Source of the DNA: Claviceps africana
Lineage: Eukaryota > Ascomycota > Sordariomycetes > Hypocreales > Clavicipitaceae
Assembly (NCBI GenBank): GCA_018360145.1
Contig: SRPY01000014.1
Span: 1 to 64,000, forward strand
DNA length: 64,000 nucleotides
Reading direction: 5' to 3'
The position numbers and the translations under genes are program-made. Positions 35,418-45,419 of the stretch are shown piece by piece. How positions within the stretch are numbered: the stretch's first letter is position 1; the number at the start of each line of letters is the position of its first letter. The notes beneath the pieces are model-generated. The model worked only from the letters and a program-made list of their open reading frames with translations, was not told the origin of the DNA and ran no database searches.

Positions 35418-35425
35418 GTATAAAG
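35418..35425 (+). promoter_or_regulatory. TATA element of the HsbA-like gene
   Basis: GTATAAAGG lies about 145 bases upstream of the ATG at 35,568 and is followed by a CT-rich stretch with many TCTTCC/ATCTTCCAC words, a usual fungal start region. This arrangement suggests a strongly expressed gene (inference). Confidence 0.55.
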
Positions 35426-35567
35426 GACGGCCAAGGTCGTTGTCTGTCGTCTTCCCTTATTCCATCTCCAGCAGTCTTCTCAATCCATCTTCCACAGTCA
35501 GACATCTCTCACGACACAATCGTCTTCCACTTCATCCCCGTTCCAGCATCTACAAAAACGAAGAAAA

Positions 35568-36083
35568 ATGCTTTCCGTCAAGAACCTCCTCTTCCTCGCC
35601 GTTGCCGTCAGCGGCACGGTCATCCAGCGCGCGCCGCCGGCGACGCCAGAGGACATCCAGATCCTCAACAAGGACCTCCAGGCCATAACCTCGGCCACGT
35701 CGCTTTACAACGGACGCAGTCTTCAGCCCATTACAAAGGCCGTGGACACGTACGTCGCCGACGTCAAGAAAACCGTCAAGGACATCGACTCCAAGGGTCC
35801 GTTCAGTGAGCCCGTGACCGCCAAACTCATCAGCTACATCAAGTCGGACTTTCTTCCCAACGCCAAGAAGGGCTTCGAGGCGACTAGGAACAAGAAGCCC
35901 TCTTTCAAGACCAGTCGGGTGATTCCGCAAGTCGTGGCCAACCTCAAGTCTTCCTATAAAGCCACGAAAGCGCTCGTCGATGCGCTCCTCGCCCACGCCC
36001 CTGCCAATAAGAAGGCCCAGATCAAAGACCTCCTCAAGGAGTATGAGGCCGCTTATGAGAAGACTATCAAGATATTCTCTTAA
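35568..36083 (+). CDS. HsbA-like hydrophobic surface-binding / cell-wall galactomannoprotein
   Basis: A 171-aa secreted protein without introns. A signal peptide is clear (MLSVKNLLFLAVAVSG). The mature part is predominantly alpha-helical, Lys/Ala-rich and lacks cysteine, with the spacing seen in the HsbA (PF12296) family: PEDIQILNKDLQAITSATS, then a YVADVKKTVKDID helix and a C-terminal helix ending KTIKIFS. Family members bind hydrophobic surfaces or the wall and can recruit hydrolases; some are antigenic wall proteins. The Kozak context AAAAATG and the TATA 145 bases upstream support the start. It is convergent with the glycosyltransferase-like gene. Confidence 0.85.
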   Translation: MLSVKNLLFLAVAVSGTVIQRAPPATPEDIQILNKDLQAITSATSLYNGRSLQPITKAVDTYVADVKKTVKDIDSKGPFSEPVTAKLISYIKSDFLPNAKKGFEATRNKKPSFKTSRVIPQVVANLKSSYKATKALVDALLAHAPANKKAQIKDLLKEYEAAYEKTIKIFS

Positions 36084-36630
36084 TCATTTTTTTTTTCGGG
36101 AGGGAGTGAAATACATGGCTGCTTACTTCTCGTCTGTTGAACGAACAAAGAAAGCGAAGGCAAGAGAGAGAGAGAACTTGGCAGCATGATTGTGAGGGGG
36201 CAGAAAGGGAGACTCAGTCAACCAAGATAGCTATAGCATAGGAGGGACAAAGAAATACGAAATGTTATAGCTTATTCCGAATCTGCAAATGGGGCACTTC
36301 CAAGCACGTTGATGCGTAGTCAGACAAGACAGATCCAAATTGCCACGACAAGCCACAAATATGTCGAAAGAAACAGGCTCGTTTTATTTATTTATTTCTG
36401 TGATTTTTTTTTTACTTTGGAAAAAAAGAATAGAAAGATAAGGAATCGAACCATGCATTACCGCTCCTGCCAGCCGTGTCCTTGAGCAGGATCTTGTCCC
36501 GAATCCTTCCGATCCAAACTCCTGGAAGCCAACGTAGGTCTCAGCAACAGCAAGGGCGTTTCATCGCGAACAAGGCATGAAGCCAACAAACCTCTTGTGC
36601 AACCTCCATGGCCCGGGTAGCTGTCACATT
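36084..36630. other. Short convergent spacer
   Basis: It holds a T run directly after the HsbA-like stop, an AGAG-rich patch at 36,163-36,176, and AT-rich sequence (36,380-36,430). No gene is seen. A GGAATCGAACC word at 36,441 looks like a tRNA T-loop but the flanks do not fold as a tRNA. Confidence 0.6.
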
Positions 36631-37770
36631 TCATGGATCGTCGTCGTCACGCCGTATCAGCCCCTTCTCCAGCAGCGCGCGCGTCACGGGATCCATGACG
36701 CGTGCGAACTCACTCTGGCTCTCGAGTAGATATCTCGGCGTCACGGACTCGAATGATGTTCCCGTCCACTTGATTCCCTGCGGGTCGCTGATCTGCAGGA
36801 CAAAGGTGCGCGACCAGTCTGTTTCAGCGCCGCCACCGTCGTTGTCGTCTTGGCCGTGGCGCTGCCGAGATCCCCCTCTGGGTAGGCGGACGGGGGCAGA
36901 CGTGCCCACGATCCGCTTGTCGGATTCGAAGGCGGGGGCGCTCATGACGGCAGTGCTCGTGGAGAACCTGGCCATGGAGGCGACCGTCAGTTCCGTTACG
37001 ATGATATCGCTGGGGGACGCGAGGAAGGGAGAGTATGTCCGGTGCAGCATATCGGCCCATCTGCTCACGACCGAACCGCCCCGGCTGGACATGAAGAAGT
37101 CGTGCGAAACCGAGGCGAGCCCCTCGTTGCCCGGCAGCGCGTGCGCCACAAACGGGGACTTGGCGTTGCGAAAGGCTCGAATGTCTCGGAGGGCGAACGT
37201 GTCGAAGCCCATGTACACGCCTCCCGTGTCTCGGACAGCCTGTACGGCCACGAACTCGGTCCTGTGCTCCGACGAGGAGATTTCCACGCCGTTGTCGGCC
37301 GTGGTGGGGGTCGGCACGCGGAGGACCGTCAGGTTGGGGACCTGCAGGATGTACTTGGTCCATCTGCCCGAGAGGCCATCGCGGCCGCCCGCGATGGTCG
37401 CTTCCACGGCGTTGGTGTGCAAGTAGAGGGCGTGGGGGCGCCAGTGATGCCACGCGGCGTACACGGACAGGAAATCGGTGAAATGAAAGGAGAATTCCTG
37501 CGCAGAGCCCGGGTTGTCCAGCAATCTGACCAGATGAACCCGGTTGGGTATGTCTGGCTCGTCGGCTGCGTGTGGCAACGCGGCTTGCAGCAGCGGATGG
37601 AGAGTCCACGGGTAGGAGTACCGCCGCAGACCCAGCCAGGTCGCGAGGAATAATGCCATCAAGAGGATGCGAAGCCCATTTCTTGATCGAATCGGCTTTG
37701 GCCGCCTCGGCGATGGACTTGTGCCGAACGAGAGTTGCTGCTTGTGTGTGAGATGTGCTGATCCGGACAT
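36631..37770 (-). CDS. Type II membrane glycosyltransferase-like protein (DXD/GT32-related)
   Basis: A 379-aa protein from the ATG at 37,770; the frame extends to an ATG at 37,884, but that segment contains the likely promoter (ATATACAAA) and reads poorly. The N-terminus is a basic cytoplasmic tail, then one membrane anchor (GLRILLMALFLATWLGL), typical of Golgi type II transferases. The core pattern GGVYMGFDTFALRDI followed by VAHALPGNEGLASVSHDFFMS matches the Gly_transf_sug (DXD sugar-binding) layout seen in GT32 and capsule-type enzymes. In that family the metal-binding site is usually DxD; here the first Asp is Gly (GFD). It may therefore be metal-independent, use another ligand or be inactive. 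No intron is needed. Confidence 0.75.
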   Translation of the reverse strand: MSGSAHLTHKQQLSFGTSPSPRRPKPIRSRNGLRILLMALFLATWLGLRRYSYPWTLHPLLQAALPHAADEPDIPNRVHLVRLLDNPGSAQEFSFHFTDFLSVYAAWHHWRPHALYLHTNAVEATIAGGRDGLSGRWTKYILQVPNLTVLRVPTPTTADNGVEISSSEHRTEFVAVQAVRDTGGVYMGFDTFALRDIRAFRNAKSPFVAHALPGNEGLASVSHDFFMSSRGGSVVSRWADMLHRTYSPFLASPSDIIVTELTVASMARFSTSTAVMSAPAFESDKRIVGTSAPVRLPRGGSRQRHGQDDNDGGGAETDWSRTFVLQISDPQGIKWTGTSFESVTPRYLLESQSEFARVMDPVTRALLEKGLIRRDDDDP

Positions 37771-39766
37771 GATGGGCTCTCGACGTGAGGATAGACGAGT
37801 TTGTATATTGATGAAATAGAACAGAGGCTCCTCTCCTTCGTAGAACCGGACCAAGGCAAGTTCAAGGACGCATGCAATTGTCATCTGTCAGTTCTCGCTC
37901 CACGGGGGCGACGGGGCGATGATGAATGTGGTCCAGACCCCAGAGCAGACAAGACCATCACGATCGTGTATCCTACACGAGAACCGGGAGGCGCTCAGGT
38001 CACCCTGCCTCTTGAAGTCAGGATGCGACCGGTTCCCAATTTACGCAGCACGCATTCTAGAGGAGCTAGATCTGTGACTGAAGCGTGGCACCGCTCTGGA
38101 GTCCCAGCAGCGGATCCACGACCAAGACAAAGGAAGGCGTCATTGTCCTCTGGTTATTGACTTGGCGACTTATCGGCCGACTTTCTCTATAGACAGGTTA
38201 TTCAATGCTATTCTGCGTTGCGAGACTGCGCTCCAAGGCATGATGGGTGCGGGGGCGGCTTCGCTCGGATCAGCGTCCGGTCATGGTGCTTATGCTTTAA
38301 ATATACCACAATGGCCATTTACAAAGAAACGTGGCTTGCGACCTGGCGGCGAGGACCTTTGTCTCAACTGTGTCCAGATCGCCGACAAGGAGATTGTGTG
38401 CTTCCCGCGTGCCAGCCTCGTCCGCTCAACAGCCTCGAGATGATGGTTGAAATCTGTCGTATGTAGGTTACTTTTCTGCTCGCGCTGCTCAACAATGCCG
38501 TGTCATTGACGCGACCGGATTGGCCGACAGACCTCACAATGTCGAGTGCCTACCTGTTCCTTGAAGTACTCGGCCCGAGAGATGAAAGGATGAAACCCTG
38601 ACACCGGCCCTTCTCTTCAACCTACCGACACACGCTTCACACAACCTGCAGGGACTCGTCGTCTCTGTAGATTTCAGTCACCCCATCTCTGCCCCGACTC
38701 CTGCTCACCCACTTTCTCGACCCGGACCCGTCAAAACCCTGCCATCGGTATAAACCCCGAAGTGGCCACCCATCCAATCCAAAGTTCCCCAACCCACATT
38801 AACCACACCCCGCTGCCCCTTTCACGACCATCCAGGTCGCGATTTTGTCTGCACGACACCTGTCAACTCGTTGATTCCTTCGAGGCAGAAGATGAAGGCA
38901 GCTGATGCGTATTTGGGGCCGTCCCGTCGGCGTCAGCCTGGAGTCGCAAAAGGCTCTCGTCTCTCTCGTGAGGGATTATGAGCTTACGCCCCTATGACTG
39001 CGAGATGATGTCACCCCGCTCGTTTGCCCGGTCACGGGGATCGACACCTGTGTGTGATGAGACGGAGGCGGGGAAGGGGGCGGAGGGGGGGTAATTGAGT
39101 TAGGAGAGTTGATAGTTCATCAACGAGCAGCAGCCTTGCTCCTCCTCGAGGGTCTGATCTCCCCCGGATCCTTGATTTTCGTTCAAGGTTCTGAGACTTA
39201 TTTTTCAACGTGAGAAGGAGGGAAGCGGGGGCCGAGAACCGATTCCAAGTTGATTCGCAGAGGCGCCGCCGATGCGGCTCACCACCAGAACATGGAATGT
39301 GGCATGTACTGTCAAGGTCAAACGACGAACGTCGACTTCCGGCTCGGGGCTTGGCATTGCCACAGCCTCGAGGGCCGTTTCGTTTCTGGACATGATCGCT
39401 TTCGAATATGGTTCTTCCGGCAGGAATGGATATCACCTCCCTCTCGGCAGAATTATTGCACCCTCCTCCTCCACTCTATCAAGTCTGCACAAACCAGACC
39501 ATCTCCCTACGCGGTGCGAAATACCAGGAAGGACCTCGATGGCGTCATATTCCCCTCCCCGCGGACAAATATCCGGCATGTTTTTTTTTCCCCTCCTTTT
39601 TTGCCCCTCTTTCGCCTTCTCCATCTTCTCGTACTCCATTCTTCTTTGCTCCCGCTCCTTTGTAGGAGCTGTCCCGGAGATATAACATGGTGCCCCCGCC
39701 AACCTCTGCTTGTCCCGAGGAGAGCAAGCAAGTCCCCTCGCCGCTTCCCGCCTCGTCGTTTCATGG
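37771..39766. other. Spacer between two divergent genes
   Basis: A plausible plus-strand promoter lies at about 38,748 (GGTATAAACC) after a CT-rich stretch. It is followed by a short 29-codon frame starting at 38,892. No larger gene is apparent before the small zinc-protein candidate at 39,767. A pyrimidine tract (39,577-39,660) precedes that candidate and could be an intron 3' end or promoter. Confidence 0.4.
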
Positions 39767-40366
39767 ATGGCCGATTGTCCCGTGACGGCGGCCTGGGCAG
39801 CATCCTTCTGCCTCGGATGCGACGCAAACACGCCGGAGGACGACGACTTTTGCTCGGAAGAGTGCCTACGCCGAGAAAGACGGCGTTCCCGTCAGAGCAC
39901 ATCCCGCCGGGCCGGCGGCCCGCCGACGTCTCTTCTTATCCGAGTACCGCCACGTTCGGGTCCGGCTTCTACCCCGACAACACCGACACGTTGCGAGCCG
40001 GGAGGCCGGCCTGCTGCCGGGATCAAACGAGTTCAGGAGCACGAGCTTGCTCTTGTGGACGCTGTGGGTGAGCGCACGCCCCGTGAGCCGGACATCTGTC
40101 CGGCCGGCCTTCAAACGCGGACGTCAACCCGTCGGGTGCTCAAAGAACAGTGTCATCCACGTTGGGAGGCATCAAATTATGTTTCTGTGGGGGGTCCAAA
40201 GGCAATCGGCAAGAGAGGGCCACCATGCCACCATGCCATCCCGAGCTTGTACGACATGTCAATGGCTTTGCAGTGGGACATGTGGCGGCAGTCGCGTACC
40301 TCCATGGCTGTAGAGACAGACGATCTTGCTGCCTTCTTGCCAGCTGAGAAGTCGTCGGGCAAATGA
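39767..40366 (+). CDS. Possible Ecl1-like small zinc-binding protein
   Basis: A frame starting at ATG 39,767 encodes about 199 aa. Its N-terminus carries C-x2-C-x10-C-x3-C (residues 15, 18, 29, 33; FCLGC...FCSEEC). This layout is typical of the short N-terminal zinc motif of fungal Ecl1-type lifespan/stress proteins and related small proteins. After an Arg-rich segment the remainder has no recognisable domain and may include an unrecognised intron (a GTGAGC lies at about 40,067). The 3' half of the model is therefore weak. Homologues are usually 100-250 aa. The start is the first Met before the motif. Confidence 0.45.
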   Translation: MADCPVTAAWAASFCLGCDANTPEDDDFCSEECLRRERRRSRQSTSRRAGGPPTSLLIRVPPRSGPASTPTTPTRCEPGGRPAAGIKRVQEHELALVDAVGERTPREPDICPAGLQTRTSTRRVLKEQCHPRWEASNYVSVGGPKAIGKRGPPCHHAIPSLYDMSMALQWDMWRQSRTSMAVETDDLAAFLPAEKSSGK

Positions 40367-41051
40367 TGAGAAAGGGCCTCTTGGGTATATAGAGCGCATA
40401 TGATACCACGGCGTAGATACCGTGGGTCCTGAGTAATTCCGAACTTGTACACCAAGATCATATGGCGAACTCAACGCAGTGTAGCAGCTGTGAATTGGGT
40501 GTTTGATTCATAAGAGGACTTGGAACAATGGGGTTTTTCTGCCACATGTGTATTGTCCAAAGTAGCATATAGCACTGAAACCGCTCATTAATTCAATCGA
40601 GCAGCGATAGTAATGACTGCGATAAAAGTGCTGTTGCGAACGTTAATAACGCAAGGTCTGCTGGCAAAAAGCACACAGCACAAAAGATTGCCACTGAGAA
40701 GAGAAAATGATCCCCCCTGCCTTTTTTTTCTTTTTCAATCTCCCGACTTCAGCCACACATACATCTCCTCTTCCGATTCTGCCTTGCTTTCTTGCTTCAT
40801 TCCTTCTTTCTTTTTTTTTTTTTCAGACAAGAATTACTGAGCACATAAGACCATTTTCTTCCAAGCTGCACGCGTCTACAAGGATTAGTTACCTTGGGCA
40901 ATTTGTTCGAAGACGACATCAATCCGTAATTAATCTTGATACAGACAGAGAATCAATCTCGCCAAAAATGGAAAAGAACAAGTTTCATCAGTTGCATTCT
41001 CAAGGGTGGGTACAGGATCGGATGATGTGCTTCGTGTCAGAACGAGATTTC
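40367..41051. other. Spacer, no gene seen
   Basis: AT-moderate sequence with short frames only. A T run at 40,809-40,824 and a TTTTTTTCTTTTTC tract near 40,725 are present. It is the 3' flank of both the Ecl1-like candidate and the second Zn2Cys6 gene. Confidence 0.55.
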
Positions 41052-43577
41052 TCACTTCTCCATCTTCTGAATGACCTTACCAAAGGTCATGGTCCTGATG
41101 GGCATTCTTCTAAGGGTGTTACCACTGGGAATAATGTACGATGCGTTGTGGATGGTGATTGGTCTTATCCTTGCAACGGCCGCGTCCAAAAGCCCCCTCA
41201 CTCTGGTACAAGTGGTGATGCCTCTCTGGTCGGCCAAGACTCTCAGGTTAAGCAATATCCTGTTCGCCTGAGGCATGAAGCGCCCGGAGTTGTAGAGAAG
41301 CTCGCAGCCTCTATATAAGGATCGGCTATATGGACCAGTCGTAATGGTGTTGAGCAGCAAGTGCTTGACCGCCACCCCACACGTGTACGACAGCCAAAAG
41401 TCGTGCCGGACAGAGAAATCTGCCTCGTAGTCTATCAGGGCGAGGATGATGGCTTCACTGTGTATTTGGCATAGCGAGCTTGCAGTCTGCCCATTGTGGA
41501 ACTCCAGAAAGGGGAAAGAAACGAAGGACTCGAGCAGTACCAGGCAAGTCAAATTGTAAAAGACGCTATACGTAGGTTAGTGATGCGCTCGTAGATAGCC
41601 ATGCATTCTCGACGTGTCAGGCCACAAATTATGTCGGCGCGGCGTTGGGTAGGCCCGGAGGCTCAAGTTCGGCGTGGTTCCTTTGCGCAATTAGAAATAG
41701 AGAGAGGACGGGGCACTCACAAAATCGCCACCCAGGACGGAATAGAGGAACTTGGACCTTGGCTCCTGTCACCATGTTGTCCGTTCCAGTTGAGGAGCCG
41801 GCGGTAGATGTTGACACATCCGCGATGGTCAGGCATCATGCTGGCCTGGTTTGCTTCTGTCGCCACGAGACACTCCACCGCCAGGCGAGCCAGATCATAC
41901 TCAACCTGAATAGCTTCAAAAGCGTAGCTGATTCGGGACTTGGATGACTCCGGATACGGAATCCACAGCTTATCCACCGTGCCTTGCGAGCTCAGGGGTG
42001 GTGTGACATATGGGGTTGCCATTAATTTGCCGGGCCAGCCCACAGGTACAGCCGGATTGGAGATTAAGCAGAATTTCCTAGCAGCGAAAAGTCAGGAACG
42101 CCAGGCCCTTTTATCAAGACCAGCTTGTTTCTTTTTATTTCTCTCCTCTTTTGTCTCCCCCCCCCCCCCCCCCCTTTGCTCTCTCTGTAGACTTACACAT
42201 TCAATTGATAAAATCCGCTATGAATGAATAAGAGTGCCTCTTGCACTTTGGCACGACGCTGGTCGTCTGGCGGTGGGATATGCTCTTGCAACAGCATTTG
42301 GACATATTCCATATCTATCAAGGACTCCGAAATCTTCCTCTCATGAAGGTCTCCAAACGCATGCTCATAGACAGACAATATGGCAGCGGCTTGGACGGAG
42401 GCTATGGTACGGATCTGAGGTTGCGAGCTTAACAGGTGCTTCGCTTCTCGAGCAAAATCTCGACCCTTTAACGCGCCCTGCGCGGCCTGTGTTTTGTTGG
42501 CCGGAGGAAAGGAGTCCTGGTGGTAGTATTAACAGAACATTCTCTTCAACCATCACCCCGCAACATTGATCCGTCAAGAGCAGGGGGGCAAGGAGGGCAA
42601 GGAGGGCAAGGAGGGCAAGGAGGGCAAAGAGGGCAAGGGGCAAGACCATGTCGGATCGTCATACCGCGGCATAGGCTAGGATAGCGTTGATCAGAGCCCC
42701 GGAGCAAAAGTGGGAAAGCAACTGGTCAGCGTTGCTTCCCTCGGGGTTTCCGTGTGCACAGATTGCCTCGACGAGAAGGCCGCGATGAATGAGCCTGGAC
42801 GGCGTGGTATCCCAGGTCCAAAAAAGCTTGAACAGGTGCGTCAAGATGGTATCATTGCCACTCACGGCCGTCCATCTCGACAAGGGCAGCCATTTTTCCG
42901 CCTTTGTGATGGACGAAGAGCTCTGTGGCGTGTATTTATCAGTCTCTCTCTGCAAGTAGTCGGTTGTCCACGGACATGGCTGATCCGACAGCAAAGATGC
43001 CCGGCGTGATGGATCGGGATGGTAAAAAATGAGCGTCAGGAGGTTTTCGTGGCTCTGCGCGGACCTAATCAATCTCAAGACGTCGACGGCATCTTTCTCT
43101 GTGCCGGCACAGAGGAGCTCGAAGGCCTCTTTCATGACGTTGAATGACTCTCGAAGAGCAACAAATCGTTGATTCAGGGCGGTCCCTCGAGGGATATACT
43201 TGCAGTCGGCGCTGGCCCCCATGCATGGGCCGCACCACGGCTGGCGGCCATCGCACTATAGGAGAGCTTCCCGTCAGATGGAGAGGCAAGAGGTGGCGTA
43301 CACGAGGACGGTTATCTCTCACGGACCTTGATCTTGCGCTTTCGACATCCTTGGGGACGACTTCAGTCCGGACACCACGTCTTGACGGGGACTCGGGAGC
43401 ATGATACTCACGTTCGCAGGCATTCGCTACACCCTGCCGCTTCGGTCGAGGCTCCTGCGGCTGCTCAGAGTCAACGTTGGGCATGAAGGACGGCCTGGGA
43501 AGAAGCGGCCTCCTGGAGTTTCCCGGCTGGGCTCGTGGCTGGGGGTTTAGCTCTGGCTCTCCGTCCGCCTCCGACAT
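41052..43577 (-). CDS. Zn2Cys6 transcription factor with zinc finger split by a 23-base micro-exon
   Basis: Model: exons 43577-43412, 43349-43327, 43255-42665, 42516-42197, 42077-41721 and 41565-41052; phases agree and the product is 656 aa. The zinc cluster is complete only after splicing: cysteines at 54, 57, 64, 71, 74 and 81 (C-x2-C-x6-C-x6-C-x2-C-x6-C). Residues 57-63 (CRKRKIK) come from the micro-exon. The rest is a helical fungal regulatory region (for example ESFNVMKEAFELLCAG and PWCGPC followed by SADCKYIP). Acceptors AAG and donor GTCCGT flank the micro-exon and are non-ideal. The last intron is long (159 bases) and contains protein-like sequence, so an additional exon or a frameshift near 41,637 is possible. 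The target is unknown. The amidohydrolase-like gene lies next to it on the same strand. Confidence 0.8.
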
Positions 43578-44333
43578 CGTGGTAGCTTGCGCGACTAGTA
43601 GCTCAAGGTTTTTTTGAAATGAAGGACAAAACTATGATAGTTCGAGTATGGTGCTCTTCCAAAGTAAAAGTTACAACCTGTCGTTCATTTCATGGCTTTG
43701 CACTTTGCACCTCATTTTTGCCTCCCAACTCGGCAACTTCCCCACCTCCTCTGACATCATCGTGATGTCGCCGCCGGATGTTACTTTTCGACAAATGAAC
43801 ATGTGTTGTGTGCTTGTTGCCACAATTTGTTTGACATGTCCGTGCGGAATATGCGTCTTCCTTATCACACTCGCCTTTTTTTTTTCTCGTAGTTGCCGTA
43901 GCAAAAAGGATTCGTGTAGTAGACGGTGACAAAGTACGTGTGCAGTCCGCGATAAAGTAAAGCCAATATTTGAAAAAGAGCTGTTTGTAATATTTTTTTG
44001 TGCATTTGTAGTCTCACAGAAACAATCGTCTCAGCGGTCAATGGCCGATCAAAATTGCGCCGAACGTTAGGGAAACAGAAACAAGTGAAAAGAAAAAAAA
44101 CCGAAGCCCCAAAATCCTGATAGCTACAACAACAGACCAAATTGCTCTCCGCCATGCCATGACATATATCCGCATCGTTGCGTGTTCTGGAATCAAACAA
44201 CCCGACGCGACGTGCCAATGCATTTTGCAAGACATGGTGGGAAATGTACATGCTTGATCGCTGTCCTTTGCGGAACAAGGTCATTGTGTAGTTCTCAACC
44301 ACAATGTTCTGAGGAAACGCGTACAAATTGAAA
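43578..44333. other. Intergenic spacer between regulator and amidohydrolase-like gene
   Basis: Same-strand gene pair; it should contain the promoter of the regulator. A 175-codon minus-strand frame covers 43,865-44,392 and overlaps the 3' end of the amidohydrolase gene in another frame; it shows no known family. Otherwise AT-moderate sequence. Confidence 0.5.
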
Positions 44334-45419
44334 TCATATTTTACCTTGAACTCCACGAAACCAGACGGACCGAATCTTGGAAAGACTACCAATGTCCTGC
44401 AACGGGTCTCCTTCTACCATGATCAAGTCCGCAAGTTGTCCCGGCTCTATTACGCCCCGGTCGTCGAGGCGGAACACGGAGGCGGGCTCCGACGTCACGG
44501 CCTCAAACAACTGCACATTGCTGAGACCTGCTTCTTCCAGGAGCTGCAGTTCGTTGTGCAGACCCTCTCCGAAGGGAAGGGACAAGCCAGTCCAGTTGTT
44601 GGACGAGGAGCCGACACAGATGCGGGCTCCCGCGTCGCCGAGTGCTTTGACGGCGGCGAGGGCGTGAGAAAACTGGTATTCCGGATGTCGAGATCTCCAC
44701 AAGGGCAGCGCTCTCTGTAAAAAGCAGATGGTGGGAATAATCCCAACGCGATTTCTGACAATGCGTTGGATGAGCTCCGGGTCGAGTTCTCCGTCGACAG
44801 GCACCGGCGACAGTATGTCGAAGCCACATTTCACAGCCAGTCTGTATGCCTCTACCTGTGATGCCTGCGCAACAGCAAGCTTGCCGTGACGGTGTGCCAC
44901 CGTCACGGCCGCCTGGATCACGTCCAGCTCGAGTCCAGGCTGGTCGACGATGATCTTGATGAAGTCGGACTGTTTCGAGACGATGTTGGTTTCGACGAGC
45001 CTCCTCATCTCGCCCACCGTCGTGACGGTCTGCAATCCACTGTAGTTGAACATACTGACCAGTTCATAGCCCGATGCCCCGATGGCCGAGCCAGAAGCAA
45101 AGTACGACGGTAGGGCTGGGTCACTTGCAGCGGCATTTCGCATAGCCTGGCACTCCAAGGACGAGCTGCTCGAGTCGATAACCGTCGTGGTTCCGTTACT
45201 CCTCGCGAGGGGAAGGGCACTCTCCGATGGCCCCGAGTCGATCTTGGAGTCGATCAATCCCGGGACTACGGTATATCCATTGCCGTTGATTGTGACGTCC
45301 GATTCGTTTTCTTCGCAAGATACGATGTTCCCTGGACTTGCCACAAACGACAAGTGGTTGCCCCTCTTTCTTCCATTTTTGTCGAGCACGTTGACATTGA
45401 TTATACGAGTGACTGGCAT
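44334..45419 (-). CDS. Amidohydrolase-fold protein lacking most metal ligands
   Basis: A 361-aa intronless protein with the architecture of imidazolonepropionase/prolidase-type amidohydrolases: N-terminal beta sandwich, VVPGLIDSKID (53-61), barrel, then VFRLDDRGVIEPGQLADLIMVEGDPLQDI and a C-terminal strand. The family's metal ligands are mostly missing: the HxH after PGLID is K-I-D (59-61), the barrel His that normally follows the G-x-x-V-A strand is Gln (AVAQASQ, 184), the next His position is SP (LSP, 203-205), and the usual GxDA aspartate is Ser (GSSSNNW). The substrate-side segment LHNELQLLEEAGLSNVQLFEAVTSEPA is well kept. It is probably a pseudoenzyme or uses a different mechanism. No stops or frameshifts are seen, so it looks maintained. 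The start at 45,419 is the only Met before the first strand. Confidence 0.8.
   Translation of the reverse strand: MPVTRIINVNVLDKNGRKRGNHLSFVASPGNIVSCEENESDVTINGNGYTVVPGLIDSKIDSGPSESALPLARSNGTTTVIDSSSSSLECQAMRNAAASDPALPSYFASGSAIGASGYELVSMFNYSGLQTVTTVGEMRRLVETNIVSKQSDFIKIIVDQPGLELDVIQAAVTVAHRHGKLAVAQASQVEAYRLAVKCGFDILSPVPVDGELDPELIQRIVRNRVGIIPTICFLQRALPLWRSRHPEYQFSHALAAVKALGDAGARICVGSSSNNWTGLSLPFGEGLHNELQLLEEAGLSNVQLFEAVTSEPASVFRLDDRGVIEPGQLADLIMVEGDPLQDIGSLSKIRSVWFRGVQGKI

Noticed and set aside
36440..36455. GGAATCGAACC resembling a tRNA T-loop on the minus strand
   Set aside because: The T-stem does not pair, no matching acceptor stem lies about 70 bases away, and no D-arm is visible.
43865..44392. 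175-codon minus-strand frame overlapping the amidohydrolase 3' end
   Set aside because: It overlaps another gene in a different frame and has no family likeness. An attempted 36-base intron linking it to the amidohydrolase frame is too short and out of phase.
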